From Croceicoccus pelagius (GTDB lineage Bacteria; Pseudomonadota; Alphaproteobacteria; Sphingomonadales; Sphingomonadaceae): DNA of 64,000 bases. The position numbers and the translations under genes are program-made. The notes beneath the pieces are model-generated. The model worked only from the letters and a program-made list of their open reading frames with translations, was not told the DNA's origin and made no database searches. Positions 1 through 8,214 of this stretch are shown piece after piece; the stretch's first letter is position 1; each line of letters opens with the position of its first letter. The DNA lies in assembly GCF_001661915.1 (NCBI RefSeq), contig NZ_LYWY01000033.1, positions 1 through 64,000 on the forward strand, read 5' to 3'.

Positions 1-49
1 GAGGGCGTAGCCCGAGCGGGGGTCGCCAACACCCGGATTGTCATTTCTG

Positions 50-817
50 TCAGGGGTTGGGGCGTGCTTTTCGTGCCTGGCTCTGGGCCAGACGATAGCT
101 CTCGCCATTCATTTCCAGGATGCTGACGTGGTGGGTAAGCCGGTCGAGAAGCGCGCCGGTCAGGCGCTCGGAACCGAACGTTTCGGTCCATTCGTCGAAC
201 GGCAGGTTGCTGGTGATCAGCGTCGAGCCACGCTCGTAACGCTGCGAGATCAGTTCGAACAGCAGTTCCGCGCCGGTCTTTGACAGGGGAACGAACCCCA
301 GCTCGTCGATGATGAGGAGCTTGTATCCGGCCATCTGCTTTTGCAGGCGCAGCAGGCGGCGTTCGTCGCGTGCTTCCATCATTTCGCTGACCAGCGCGGA
401 CGCGGTGGTAAAACCGACTGTCAGACCCTTCTGGCAGGCCGCGAGGCCCAGGCCGATCGCGACATGGGTCTTGCCGGTTCCTGACGGGCCAAGGGCGATG
501 ACGTTCTCGCGCCGGATGATCCATTCGCAGCGCGCCAGTTCGAGCACCTGCATCTTGTTGAGCTTCGGGATGGCGGTAAAATCGAAGCTGTCGAGGCTCT
601 TGGCCGCCGGGAACCGCGCGGCCTTGATCCGGCGCTCGACCATCCGCCGTTCCCGGTCGATCAGTTCCAGTTCGACAAGCCGGGCAAGATAGCGGACATG
701 ATCCACGCCCTCTGCCGCGCATTGCCGGGCCAGCTTGTCATGCTCACGCAGGAACGTCGGCAGCTTGAGCGTCTTGAGGTGATTGGTGAGCAGCAGTTCG
801 GGAGCCGGGCTGCTCAT
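50..817 (-). CDS. istB: IS21 helper ATPase IstB
   Basis: This 255-residue AAA+ ATPase is the transposition helper of IS21 elements. It oligomerises on DNA and directs the IstA transposase to the target. A Walker A motif GPSGTGKT lies at residues 110-117 and a Walker B LLIIDELGF near 167-175. The N-terminal helical domain typical of IstB precedes them. Its start overlaps the end of istA by 4 bases (ATGA), which is the usual translational coupling in this family. Length is normal and there is no frameshift, so the element may still be active. Confidence 0.95.
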   Translation of the reverse strand: MSSPAPELLLTNHLKTLKLPTFLREHDKLARQCAAEGVDHVRYLARLVELELIDRERRMVERRIKAARFPAAKSLDSFDFTAIPKLNKMQVLELARCEWIIRRENVIALGPSGTGKTHVAIGLGLAACQKGLTVGFTTASALVSEMMEARDERRLLRLQKQMAGYKLLIIDELGFVPLSKTGAELLFELISQRYERGSTLITSNLPFDEWTETFGSERLTGALLDRLTHHVSILEMNGESYRLAQSQARKARPNP

Positions 818-2322
818 GCCGCGTCCTTCGTCTCGCCCGACAACAGCCGCATGTACGAGCGCGCCGATGTCGTCTCCACCCTCGTCCTGGGCAGGTAGGG
901 ATAGATCGCCATATCCAGTCTGGGCACCCGGCGTTCAACCCGGCACAATACAAGGTGCTTCACCGCATCGAAGCCGATCGCGCCCATATCAAGGGCCTGC
1001 TTCACCGCGGCATGCAGATCGGCAAGCGTGAAGCTTTCCAGCAGGCGCAGCACCTGCACATACTCGCGCCGGCCATGCTTGCCCCCATGACGGTTCAGGC
1101 GCGCTTCCATCAGCCGGCGCAGCGTCACAAACGCCTCGGGCAGGTTCCAGCCTTGCAAGGGCGCGGCCTGATCGAGGGCATTGATCTTCTGTTCGATCAG
1201 GGGAAGGTAATGGACCGGATCGAAGGTCACGTCTTCGCGGCTATAGCTGCGGGGATGACGGGCAATGACCTCGCCCCGGCAGCCGATCACCACCTCGCCG
1301 ACATAGCCCCTGATCCATACTTCCTGGTGGCCGAAGCGTACCGGTACCGAGTAATCATTGGTCCGGTAGCGCACCAGCGCCTGCGACGAGACCTGGCCGC
1401 TGGTCTGGTCACAGGCCTCGAACGGCGATGCCGGAAGGTCCTGCATCGCCGCCAGATCGCGTTGCAGTCTCTCGCCGATCGTCTCGTTCTCGCCGCGCAG
1501 CCGATCGTTCTGCCGTTTGCGGCATTGCTCCTCGAGCCACAGGTTGAACGCCTCCCATGTCGCGAACCGGGGGATCGGGACCATGAAGTTGCGGCGGGCA
1601 TAGCCGACCAGACCTTCCACGCTGCCCTTGTCGTTCCCCTTGCCAGGGCGGCCGTAACGATCGCGGATCAGGTAGTGCGACAGAAAGGCGCTGAACAGCC
1701 TCGCGCGCCGCCGCGTGCTGTCAGGAAGGATCTTAGAGACCAGGCAGCGATCGTTGTCGTAGACGATCGAGAGCGGTACCGCGCCGAAGAACGCGAAGGC
1801 ATGAACGTGGCCGTCCATCCACGCCTCGGCAACGGCCGCCGGATAGGCCCGCACGTAGCAGGCATCGCTGTGCGGCAGATCGAGCACGAAGAAGTGCGCC
1901 TTCTGCTCCACACCGCCGATCTCAACCAGAGCCTCGCCGAAATCAGCCTGTGCGTGGCCGGGGGCGTGCGCCAACGGCACGAACATCTCCCGGCTGCGCT
2001 GAACCCGCTCCCGGATGTAATCCTTGATGATCGTGTAACCGCCGGTGAAGCCATGCTCTGCGCGAAGGCGGTCGAACACACGCTTCGCCGTATGGCGCTG
2101 CTTGCGCGGAACCGACCGGTCCCCTTCCAGCCAGCCATCGATGATCGGTATGAACGCTTCCAGCTTCGGTCGCCGCACCGGGGCGCTGCGACGGTAACCG
2201 GGCGGCACCGAATACGACAGCATCTTGCGAACCGTGTCGCGCGATATGTTGAAATGCTTCGCTGCCTCGCGCTGGCTCATCCCTTCAGAACACGCCAGAC
2301 GAACCCTCAGGTAAAGTTCCAC
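814..2322 (-). CDS. istA: IS21 transposase IstA
   Basis: This 502-residue DDE transposase catalyses cut-and-join of the IS21 ends. An N-terminal helix-turn-helix (about residues 14-36, SQREAAKHFNISRDTVRK) binds the terminal repeats. The integrase core carries the acidic triad as D127 (QADFGE), D189 (IVYDND) and E236 (GSVEGL). A Mu-type beta-barrel-like C-terminal half follows. The start lies about 120 bases inside the element end, and the reading frame is intact. It is followed by istB with a 4-base overlap. Both genes appear intact. Confidence 0.95.
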   Translation of the reverse strand: MELYLRVRLACSEGMSQREAAKHFNISRDTVRKMLSYSVPPGYRRSAPVRRPKLEAFIPIIDGWLEGDRSVPRKQRHTAKRVFDRLRAEHGFTGGYTIIKDYIRERVQRSREMFVPLAHAPGHAQADFGEALVEIGGVEQKAHFFVLDLPHSDACYVRAYPAAVAEAWMDGHVHAFAFFGAVPLSIVYDNDRCLVSKILPDSTRRRARLFSAFLSHYLIRDRYGRPGKGNDKGSVEGLVGYARRNFMVPIPRFATWEAFNLWLEEQCRKRQNDRLRGENETIGERLQRDLAAMQDLPASPFEACDQTSGQVSSQALVRYRTNDYSVPVRFGHQEVWIRGYVGEVVIGCRGEVIARHPRSYSREDVTFDPVHYLPLIEQKINALDQAAPLQGWNLPEAFVTLRRLMEARLNRHGGKHGRREYVQVLRLLESFTLADLHAAVKQALDMGAIGFDAVKHLVLCRVERRVPRLDMAIYPYLPRTRVETTSARSYMRLLSGETKDAA

Positions 2323-2370
2323 GGTGTAAATCCCTCATCCCTCCTCGCCAGCTTCGCGAAAAGGGAAAAG

Positions 2371-2437
2371 TGGACGACTTTTACGCCGCCCGCAGCAGCA
2401 CTGCGCCGCCGCTACCGTGGCCTAATTTTGCACCGCC
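2371..2437 (+). repeat. IS21 subterminal transposase-binding repeats
   Basis: Two direct repeats lie inside the element end: TGGACGACTTTTACGCCGCC at 2371-2390 and TGGCCTAATTTTGCACCGCC at 2418-2437. They match at 15 of 20 positions. Multiple terminal repeats of this kind are the IstA binding sites in IS21-family elements. The assignment as binding sites is by family analogy. Confidence 0.7.
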
Positions 2438-2444
2438 GTTCTCA

Positions 2445-2538
2445 GTTGTGCCATGGCGGATGTCGGCGCGACAGCGGCCGCCGCAGCCATGATGCCTAGG
2501 CTTGCGGCCCCGAGCAGAGAGTGGATTCTGGCAGTCAT
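2445..2538 (-). pseudogene. 5' remnant of a secreted-protein gene interrupted by the IS21 element
   Basis: An ATG at 2538 follows a strong ribosome site (GGAGG, 8 bases upstream). It encodes a convincing Sec signal peptide: MTARIHSLLGAASLGIMAAA, then more alanines, ending in APTSAMA before Gln. The frame runs straight into the IS border at 2444 and stops seven codons later inside the element (TAG). Only about 31 native codons remain. The rest of the gene, if it survives, should lie beyond the left edge of the window on the far side of the element. The product was a small exported protein of unknown identity. The 283 bases upstream, up to the LysR gene, hold no other gene that I can support. 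Confidence 0.65.
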
Positions 2539-2821
2539 ATGCAAGACCTCCTTGATAGCCAAGCGACAGCTCCGTGCGAGTGCAAGCACCCGCCCGCCAA
2601 AGCGGAACACCGGTTACTGGACGATGCTGCCCTTCCGGCAGACAAAGCAGTCGCTTCCCAATTCGGGTGCGACCGCGGCCGCGCCCCCCTGAACGACGGC
2701 GTTATTATGGCTGTGGCCCGACTTTGGGTTGTCAGCGGGATCGTGCCGTCGAAGAAATGCTATGCAGCGATCGGAATGCAGGCAAATTCGAAGTGCTCAT
2801 GGCTGTCATGAACGCGATCGA

Positions 2822-3781
2822 TCACCGATTTCCCTGTCGGTTGGAAAAGAGCGCGACATAGCTTTCGACCTGTTCGACGAACCACGCCACCATCGGATCG
2901 CGCCGCCGGTGCGCGGCCCACTGGGCGACGATCGTTGTTTCCTCCCTTTCGAAAGGAGCCGAAACCACTTTCACCGGCATTGTCTCGGCAAAATGCTGAA
3001 AAAGCCAGCCGCTGCCGGTAGCGACGAGATCGCTGCCGATGACGATGGCGGGCAATGCTGCCTGCGAACTGGTGCGCATGGCAATACGCCGTTCGTTCAA
3101 CAGCTCGACCGTGCGCGGATTGACGGTGAGAAAGGCCGTCCTTTCGTCACGCGCAACAACGTGGCGTGCGGCACGATATTGTGCGTCGTCAATCTCGTAT
3201 TGTCCGGCCAGCGAGGAATGACCGGTCCAGATCATGCATGACACATATTCCGTGAGGATGGGCAAGGTGTCGAGTCCCGCCAGAGCAACGTCCTGTGGCA
3301 TCAGAAGCAGGTCCGCCCCCCGGTTGATCGCTTGATGGGGTGTCGACAGATCGAGTGGTATGACGTCGACCGAAAGACCGGGGGCAGCGGCCAGCAGCCG
3401 TCGGACGACCGGCCCCAGCAACATCTGCTCCACGACATCCGAAGCAGCGACGGTGACAGTGCCCAAACTTGTCAGCGGATCGAAGGACAGCGCGAAATTG
3501 AATACCCCGTCTACGTCTCGCAGCACCCGCCGTACCTCACTTTTGAGCGCAAGGCCAAGCGGGGTAAGTTGTTGTTCGCCGCCCGCATGGATGACAAGGT
3601 CGTCGCTGAAATGTTCTCGCAATCGGCGAAGCGCATGGCTCATCGCCGATTGACTAAGCCGCACGCGGCGGCCGGCTTCTGTTAGAGTCGGGGCATGGAG
3701 GATTGCATCGAGCGGATATAGAAGATTGATATTGAGACGCCGCACGGACTCGCCGTCACCTGCCGATGGCGTTGCGCTCAT
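2822..3781 (-). CDS. LysR-family transcriptional regulator (NodD-like subgroup)
   Basis: This is a 319-residue LysR-type regulator. The winged helix-turn-helix occupies about residues 18-76, with the typical segment LNINLLYPLDAILHAPTLTE followed by GRRVRLSQSAMSHALRRLRE. The opening N-L-N-L-L-Y-x-L-D-A is characteristic of the NodD/LinR branch. The C-terminal two thirds is the periplasmic-binding-like effector domain. The ligand cannot be read from sequence. It points toward the IS-disrupted secreted-protein gene, which lies in the same orientation 283 bases downstream. Nothing is divergent from it that would mark an obvious target. Confidence 0.9.
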   Translation of the reverse strand: MSATPSAGDGESVRRLNINLLYPLDAILHAPTLTEAGRRVRLSQSAMSHALRRLREHFSDDLVIHAGGEQQLTPLGLALKSEVRRVLRDVDGVFNFALSFDPLTSLGTVTVAASDVVEQMLLGPVVRRLLAAAPGLSVDVIPLDLSTPHQAINRGADLLLMPQDVALAGLDTLPILTEYVSCMIWTGHSSLAGQYEIDDAQYRAARHVVARDERTAFLTVNPRTVELLNERRIAMRTSSQAALPAIVIGSDLVATGSGWLFQHFAETMPVKVVSAPFEREETTIVAQWAAHRRRDPMVAWFVEQVESYVALFSNRQGNR

Positions 3782-3904
3782 TCCGCAGCCCGATCGAGCG
3801 ATCGCATCCCGTACCTTTCAGAATTACCCAGCCAGTAGGCGCATTCTGGCTCGCGATCCCCGCGAATTCAAGTTGCCACGACTATAGCGGGGGTAAGGGG
3901 GGCG

Positions 3905-4510
3905 TCATCGATAGGGTCCGCTGCCCCCAGGGCGAATGTCGCCTTGCTCAGCTCTATCGTGCGCTATTCTCGCAGACGCCGGACGTTTGAATTTCAGCAA
4001 ACGGTCTTCGACAATGCCGCCTCGTTCGTAGGCAATCTCCACTTTGTCCATTGTGGCGAGTTCGTTGCCAAGTGCGGCCATGCGGCTTGCGTCGAGCGGA
4101 AGATTGTCGATCCCGACGATCACGTCGCCGGGTTGCAGGCCGAACCGTGATAGGAGTTCCCGGTCGGTCTGCGCGGTGATCGGATAGCCGGTCGTGCCCA
4201 TGCGCGGCGTTGCGGGGCCGAAACGCAACCCTTCGGCAAAATCGCGGCCTTCGGTTTCGCCCAGATATGCTTCGGCGGCAGGCGTTGCGCCAATCGTGCC
4301 AAGGCCTGTCGTATCCTGACCGCCTTGCAGCAGGACGAATTCGTCGCCTGCCATTGTCGTACTGTGCGATGCACCCTGCCAGAGAGCTGTCGCGGCGACG
4401 ATGACAATCGCCGCCACGGCCGCAATCGGCGCAAGCCGGCCCGCCGCGCCAAGAAGGCGCGACAGACCAGCTGCTGGTGCCGGCTTCGTCAAAGGTTGCC
4501 GAGTGCCCAC
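3905..4510 (-). CDS. membrane-anchored PDZ protein, GspC-like
   Basis: This 201-residue protein has one N-terminal membrane anchor (about 27-45, LAPIAAVAAIVIVAATALW), a short periplasmic region, and a PDZ-like domain at about 112-175. The stretch LLSRFGLQPGDVIVGIDNLP is very like the C-terminal PDZ of type II secretion protein GspC, which contacts substrates or the secretin. The preceding Gly-rich segment may be a degenerate GspC homology region. Its start overlaps the end of the phoX-like gene by 22 bases, so the two are probably co-translated. No other type II secretion genes are in the window. It could instead be a generic PDZ chaperone; the GspC resemblance is inference. Confidence 0.7.
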   Translation of the reverse strand: MGTRQPLTKPAPAAGLSRLLGAAGRLAPIAAVAAIVIVAATALWQGASHSTTMAGDEFVLLQGGQDTTGLGTIGATPAAEAYLGETEGRDFAEGLRFGPATPRMGTTGYPITAQTDRELLSRFGLQPGDVIVGIDNLPLDASRMAALGNELATMDKVEIAYERGGIVEDRLLKFKRPASARIAHDRAEQGDIRPGGSGPYR

Positions 4511-6003
4511 GGTCCGCGGATCGCGAAGGTCACGCCCGGGGTCTGGACGTTGACGAAGAGCGTCTGGCCGTCGAAATCGAACGTCGCGCCAGCGAACTCG
4601 TTGCCCCGGTCGTCCTTTGCCGCAAACTGACCCGAACGGCCCATCGCTGCCAGATCGGCATCGCTGAGGTTGATGTTGTTCTTGGCAAAGATGTAAGCCT
4701 CACCGTGATCGGTGTAGCCCATCAGGCGGTTGCCGGCACCGAACTCGTCTTCGACGGCATCGCCGTCGTCGCAAGTGAGGATGCCGCCGCGCGGCGAGAT
4801 CGTGATGTTATCGGGGTTGTTACCGGCGACTTCGCTGGCCGCAGCATAGAGCAGGGTCATCGTGCCGCGTTCCGGATCGGAGGTGCTCGGCGTGTAGATC
4901 CACACTGCGCCCTGACCGCGGCCGTCACGACCGCTGCCGTCACGGCCGAATGCGGTGTCGACGATGGCGATCGTATCGCCATGCTGCCAGATTCCTTCGC
5001 CGCGGCTCATCGTCAGGCCGCCCTTGCCCAGACCTTCGAGGTAGGGGCCCGAGGCGCCACCGACGGGGTCGGCATCGGGATTGTCGATGTCCACCCATTC
5101 GATTTCGAGCGTCTGGCCGACTTCGGCGACCGCGTTGTCACCGCCGAGGGCGAGAAGCTTCGCCTGATCGACGCCGACGACTTTCGCCGCCTGCAGTTGG
5201 CCGCCCTTTGCCAGGGCACCATATGCCGGCGTCGTGTCGTTCGGCTTGAAGCGATAGAAGCCCGAGACATTGCGGCGGTCTTCGGTTTCGTAAACGTAGC
5301 CGGTTGCCGGATCGACGGCGATTGCTTCGTGATAGAGGCGGCCCATGGCGACGATCGGCTGGCCGGTGGTTTCTTTCGGATCGATCGAGCATTCGAAGAC
5401 GTAGCCGTGCTTCTTTCCGCCCAGCGCAGTGCCGTCGTAGAACGTCTCTTCGCAGGTGATCCAGGTGCCCCAGGGCGTCACGCCGCCGGCGCAGTTGTTG
5501 AAGGTGCCGCCGATCGTGGCGTAGTTTTCGATCAGCTTGCCGTTCCGAACCTTGAGAACGTCGCAGCCGCCGCCGACGAGCTGTCCGCTCTGTACTGCGG
5601 TGTCGTACTGGGCAGGCGCGTCGATAAGGCTGGGGGCGCCCTGAACTTCGTGGTTGCGGATGAGGTAGGTGTCCTGACCGCCCTTGCCGCCCATGGAAAC
5701 CACGCCCATGCCGTCGTGTCGCGGCGCGACAATGCCGCCGTCGGTCATCTTGTCGCCGGTCCAGCTCATAGAGCGGTAGGTGAACCCGCGCGGCAGTTTC
5801 AGCAGTTCAAGGCCGGTTTCCTGATCCTTGACCGGGAAAAGCGGGCCATAGGGGCTTGCGACGGGGGCAAGTTGACCGTTGGTGTGGGCAGCCATGGCCT
5901 GACGCGTCATCAGGCCACCAAGAACGCCTGCCAGAGCGGTGGCCGCACCGGCCTTGGCACTACCGCGCAACAGCGCGCGGCGGTTGATTGCATTGATTTC
6001 CAT
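4489..6003 (-). CDS. PhoX-like (DUF839) exported phosphatase
   Basis: This 504-residue protein belongs to the PhoX/DUF839 family of beta-propeller, Ca/Fe-dependent alkaline phosphatases, which release phosphate from esters in the periplasm or outside the cell. The start at 6003 is chosen because GGAGGG precedes it and because it places a Tat-type signal at the N terminus: NRRALLRGSAKAG, a hydrophobic stretch, then AMA. Family features include LPRGFTYRSMSWTG, the IRNHEV segment, ITCEETF, and CDDGDAVEDEFGAGNRLMG near the C terminus. Some DUF839 members lack phosphatase activity, so the substrate is not certain. It is transcribed together with the PDZ protein downstream. Confidence 0.88.
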   Translation of the reverse strand: MEINAINRRALLRGSAKAGAATALAGVLGGLMTRQAMAAHTNGQLAPVASPYGPLFPVKDQETGLELLKLPRGFTYRSMSWTGDKMTDGGIVAPRHDGMGVVSMGGKGGQDTYLIRNHEVQGAPSLIDAPAQYDTAVQSGQLVGGGCDVLKVRNGKLIENYATIGGTFNNCAGGVTPWGTWITCEETFYDGTALGGKKHGYVFECSIDPKETTGQPIVAMGRLYHEAIAVDPATGYVYETEDRRNVSGFYRFKPNDTTPAYGALAKGGQLQAAKVVGVDQAKLLALGGDNAVAEVGQTLEIEWVDIDNPDADPVGGASGPYLEGLGKGGLTMSRGEGIWQHGDTIAIVDTAFGRDGSGRDGRGQGAVWIYTPSTSDPERGTMTLLYAAASEVAGNNPDNITISPRGGILTCDDGDAVEDEFGAGNRLMGYTDHGEAYIFAKNNINLSDADLAAMGRSGQFAAKDDRGNEFAGATFDFDGQTLFVNVQTPGVTFAIRGPWALGNL

Positions 6004-6458
6004 GTGTCCCTCCATTTGCGTCGGGGCAAAGCCGACGACGAATCGACACACGGTAGTTAGGTGTTAACTATTACAGTTTTTTCGAGTTCAAGACGGTTTG
6101 GTGAAAGTGACAGATATGCTTTTGCAGTACGACAATTATGTCATAAATCCTGTCGATCAAATATCGGCTAAGTTGTATTATGATTAATTGAAAATCTTCT
6201 ACCATTACCAAAATTAAGCCGAGATATATATTTGTTTTGAATTAAATATCGGAGGTCTTTGGGCTTTGATATTGAATGGCGTGTGGATATTTTTCAAGAT
6301 TTTCTGCCCAAACGATGGCTTTCAGGATTTGAGCGGACACCCGACTGCTGGGATCACGGCGTCGAGAAGACTTCACACGGTTTGGAACGGCGAAGACTGG
6401 GGCGCAAACCAGAAACTCGGGGTCAACCTTACCGGCAGCGGAATCCGAAGAAGCGCCA
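6004..6458. other. AT-rich intergenic region
   Basis: This stretch of about 450 bases separates the phoX-like gene from finR. Roughly 6050-6300 is strikingly AT-rich compared with the surrounding coding sequence, with runs such as TTTGTTTTGAATTAAATATC. I find no credible gene in it: the short open frames have no convincing start sites or protein-like composition. It must contain the phoX promoter near 6004-6120. The rest is unexplained. Confidence 0.6.
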
Positions 6459-7337
6459 TCAGGCGCCTTCACAGATTTTCAGAAAGGCGCGGATCCCCGC
6501 CGTGAAGTACCTGGCCTTGTGCGTCATGATGTAGAACCGGCGCTGCAAATCGAGTTCGGGGACTTTGATTTCAACAAGCCGGCCTTGCGAAATGAGATGC
6601 TGCGCTGCGACGCGCGGGACGCAACCAATCAACGGACTGACGGCCGCCATTTCGAGAATGGCTTCTATCTGCTGAAGCTCCATGCCGATGCGCCAGCGGC
6701 TCAGGTGCGGCCGGATGGCCGTGTCGAGAGTCTGCCGGGTACCCGATCCCTTTTCCCTGACGACCCAACGCTCGGCCAGGACATCATCGATGCTCCACGC
6801 CTCTCTCCCGGCCAAATGATGCGATGACCCGCAGATCAGGATCAGTTCGTCATGGAGCCAGTCCGTGAGGACAAGGTCCGGGTGTTCATATGCCCCTTCG
6901 ACAAGCGCCAGATCGAGCGAGAAGTCGACGATCCGGGCCGCGATCTCCGCGGTATTGCTGATTTCCAGCGTAGGCGTGGATCCTTCGTGCCGCTGGCAGT
7001 AGGCGCTGATCAGGCGGGGCGCGATGTAGTTGCCGATTGTCTGCGTGGCACCCAGACGCAAAGGCCCCGGCCCGGCCCTGCCGGCCAGAAGTTCGTCGAT
7101 TTCTACGGCGCGGCTCAGAAGTTCCAGCGCAGGCACGAGGAGCGAGCGACCGGTCTCGTTGATCTTCAGTCGCTTGCCCGCACGGTCGAAAAGCGAACGG
7201 CCATAGCGCCGTTCCAGTTCGATGAGCGCGGTGCTCGCTGCGGATTGCGACATCGAAAGCTCCGTAGCGGCAGCCGAAATGCTTCCCGCACGCGCGACGG
7301 CCACAAAGATTTCGAGATGCCGGAGACTGAACTTCAT
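6459..7337 (-). CDS. finR: LysR-family regulator, FinR-like
   Basis: This 292-residue LysR regulator is divergent from the ferredoxin-NADP reductase gene. In Pseudomonas the LysR protein FinR sits in the same divergent arrangement and is required for fpr induction by oxidative stress. The N-terminal helix-turn-helix MKFSLRHLEIFVAVARAGSI, followed by AAATELSMSQSAASTALIEL and FDRAGKRLKINETGR, closely resembles that protein. The ATG at 7337 is preferred over the GTG at 7346 because it aligns with the family start. The FinR assignment rests on protein resemblance plus synteny; the activating signal is not readable. Confidence 0.8.
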   Translation of the reverse strand: MKFSLRHLEIFVAVARAGSISAAATELSMSQSAASTALIELERRYGRSLFDRAGKRLKINETGRSLLVPALELLSRAVEIDELLAGRAGPGPLRLGATQTIGNYIAPRLISAYCQRHEGSTPTLEISNTAEIAARIVDFSLDLALVEGAYEHPDLVLTDWLHDELILICGSSHHLAGREAWSIDDVLAERWVVREKGSGTRQTLDTAIRPHLSRWRIGMELQQIEAILEMAAVSPLIGCVPRVAAQHLISQGRLVEIKVPELDLQRRFYIMTHKARYFTAGIRAFLKICEGA

Positions 7338-7367
7338 ATCTATCACGTAGATATATCAAATCGATAT
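7338..7367. promoter_or_regulatory. two abutting palindromes, candidate LysR (FinR) operators
   Basis: Between the divergent genes lie two perfect 15-bp inverted repeats end to end: ATCTATCACGTAGAT (7338-7352) and ATATCAAATCGATAT (7353-7367). Each has 5-bp arms around a 5-base centre and fits the T-N11-A rule for LysR operators. The first touches the finR start codon, so binding there could also repress finR. The role is inferred. Confidence 0.6.
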
Positions 7368-7429
7368 TACCAGCTTTCTGGATAATGGAGGATCACCTAG
7401 ATCGCAGACGTCCAGCATGGAGAATTGAG

Positions 7430-8206
7430 ATGGCAAGTCTGCGCACCGAAAGCGTCCTCAGCGTCAATCACTGGAACGATCGGCTCTTCAGCTTCCGGAC
7501 GACCCGCGATCCTTCGTTTCGGTTCGAAAGCGGGCACTTCGTGATGTTGGGCATGCGTCTGAGCGGCAAGCCCTTGATGCGCGCGTTCAGCATCGCCAGC
7601 CCCCACTATGCGGACGAACTGGAATTCTTCAGCATCAAGGTGCCAGATGGCCCGCTGACATCCCAGCTGCAGCATATCGTCCCCGGCCAGGATATCGTCG
7701 TTAGCAACAAGCCGGTGGGTACGCTTGTCATTCGCGACCTTCGCCCCGGCCGGACACTTTACCTGTTTGCGACCGGAACCGGACTCGCGCCGTTTCTCAG
7801 CATCGTCCAGGATCCGGAGACCTACGAGAAGTTCGAGAATGTGGTCGTCGCGCACGGCGTGCGGACTGTCGGCGAACTGGCCTACTCAAACTTTCTGGGC
7901 AAGGAGCTTCCCGAGCACCCCTATCTGGGCGAACTCGTTGCCGGCAGACTGCACTACTACCCCACTGTCACGCGCGAGGCGTTTCGTAACACCGGGCGCC
8001 TCACTGGGCTCGTGCAGTCCGGAAAGCTCGCAGCCGACCTCGATCTGCCTGCGCTCGATCCGCGGCTGGACAGGGCGATGATTTGCGGCAGCGCCGCCAT
8101 GCTGCGCGACATGTCTGGCGTACTGGACGACCTGGGCTTCGAAATCTCGCCAGGCACGGGCGAACTCGGAGATTACGTAATCGAGCGCGCGTTCGCAGAG
8201 AAATAA
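7430..8206 (+). CDS. fpr: ferredoxin--NADP(+) reductase
   Basis: This 258-residue flavoprotein exchanges electrons between NADPH and ferredoxin or flavodoxin, feeding iron-sulfur, radical-SAM and oxidative-stress systems. The ATG at 7430 is chosen for GGAG 9 bases upstream and for the family-length product. The FAD motif RAFSIASP (about residues 51-58), the NADP-binding region FATGTGLAPFLS and the CGSAAML motif are present. The C terminus VIERAFAEK is the ending typical of bacterial-type Fpr. It stops 9 bases short of the convergent cobB stop. Confidence 0.94.
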   Translation: MASLRTESVLSVNHWNDRLFSFRTTRDPSFRFESGHFVMLGMRLSGKPLMRAFSIASPHYADELEFFSIKVPDGPLTSQLQHIVPGQDIVVSNKPVGTLVIRDLRPGRTLYLFATGTGLAPFLSIVQDPETYEKFENVVVAHGVRTVGELAYSNFLGKELPEHPYLGELVAGRLHYYPTVTREAFRNTGRLTGLVQSGKLAADLDLPALDPRLDRAMICGSAAMLRDMSGVLDDLGFEISPGTGELGDYVIERAFAEK

Positions 8207-8214
8207 GTGCCTTG

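Larger units (their letters stand above)
1..2444 (-). mobile_element. IS21-family insertion sequence (left end outside window)
   Basis: The segment holds the two-gene istA-istB cassette diagnostic of IS21, read on the minus strand. The right boundary is placed at 2444. Read on the minus strand, the element there begins TGAGAACGGCGG, fitting the 5'-TG...CA-3' ends of the family. Two imperfect 20-bp repeats lie just inside that end. Immediately outside it, a signal-peptide coding sequence is cut off, which supports a true insertion border. The other end is not visible: only 49 bases follow the istB stop and they contain no matching repeat, so the element runs off the window. The target duplication cannot be checked here. 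Confidence 0.88.

Noticed and set aside
955-2499. Long plus-strand open frame across the istA gene
   Set aside because: It is the antisense shadow of istA; high GC makes such frames common and it has no ribosome site or family resemblance.
4477-6060. 527-codon plus-strand open frame opposite the phoX-like gene
   Set aside because: Antisense to a well-supported gene with Tat signal; the composition is typical of a shadow frame.
6097-6165. TGTCA-type repeats resembling a Pho box upstream of phoX
   Set aside because: CTGTCAC-like half-sites occur, but the second half is poor or the spacing is 12 rather than 11, so a PhoB site cannot be supported.
6242-6534. Short open frames in the AT-rich gap
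   Set aside because: No ribosome sites, unlikely amino-acid composition and no recognisable domain.
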